DNA from: Thermodesulfobacteriota bacterium
GTDB lineage: Bacteria; Desulfobacterota; QYQD01
Assembly (NCBI GenBank): GCA_031082315.1
Contig: JAVHLC010000001.1
Coordinates: 157,224 to 221,223, forward strand
Length of the DNA: 64,000 bases
Direction of reading: 5' to 3'
Shown: positions 63,985-64,000 of the stretch, piece after piece
How the letters are laid out: each line of letters begins with the position of its first letter
How positions within the stretch are numbered: the first letter of the stretch is position 1
Notes under the pieces: generated by a model
The model's database searches: none
Told to the model about the DNA's origin: nothing
What the model saw: the letters and a program-made list of their open reading frames with translations, nothing else
Made by a program: the position numbers and the translations under genes

Positions 63985-64000
63985 TAGAATATATAACTTA

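Overview
The window is bacterial chromosomal DNA, most likely from an anaerobic member of the Desulfobacterota (former Deltaproteobacteria). This is an inference from a CooC-type ATPase next to a corrinoid-activation ferredoxin (Wood-Ljungdahl accessory functions), a desulforedoxin-like protein, twin-arginine leaders and several families of intergenic repeats. No rRNA, CRISPR array or prophage structural gene is visible.

Layout. 0.5-7.8 kb (+): PfpI/DJ-1 protein, hybrid sensor kinase, Nudix hydrolase, an EF-G, and an AAA ATPase. 8-22.5 kb is an accessory island, mostly on the minus strand. It holds three unlike proteins that share an N-terminal twin-arginine leader (an unknown protein, a WG-repeat protein and a DnaB-like protein without a Walker A lysine), a DUF6915-like protein, a Cys-rich small protein and a degenerate copy of it, nuclease-like proteins (DUF2779 and two PD-(D/E)xK-like), an IS200-type transposase, an XRE-type regulator, and a double-AAA ATPase divergent from a WYL-domain regulator. 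Four promoters in the island carry the same 15-bp inverted repeat (GGAC-N7-GTCC), each ending exactly 12 nt before a -10 hexamer and covering the place of the -35 box. This defines a probable WYL-controlled regulon and is the main candidate for an undescribed system.

22.5-39.7 kb is mainly housekeeping: an M48 protease with TPR-like repeats; the run rplU-rpmA-obgE-proB-proA-nadD-rsfS-gpmI (minus); an unusual 93-nt tRNA with tRNA-Sec architecture but a GCA (Cys) anticodon and U73; galT; gatB-mtnA-ilvE (plus); the CooC/corrinoid-activator pair; and a desulforedoxin-like/histone H1-like fusion. A stand-alone LigD phosphoesterase follows at 40 kb.

40.6-64 kb is a long minus-strand surface polysaccharide cluster: a membrane-bound CapD-type dehydratase, a WecA/MraY-like initiating transferase, an epimerase, WecB, several glycosyltransferases, B12-type radical SAM proteins, a glucuronyl C5-epimerase-like protein, asparagine synthetase, methyltransferases, a Wzy-like membrane protein, an ArnT-like transferase, and a nucleotidyltransferase-glycosyltransferase fusion. 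Its distal part (about 53-64 kb) is visibly AT-richer than the rest, which suggests acquisition by transfer. In two of its genes common intergenic repeats appear to have been inserted in frame and now encode protein.
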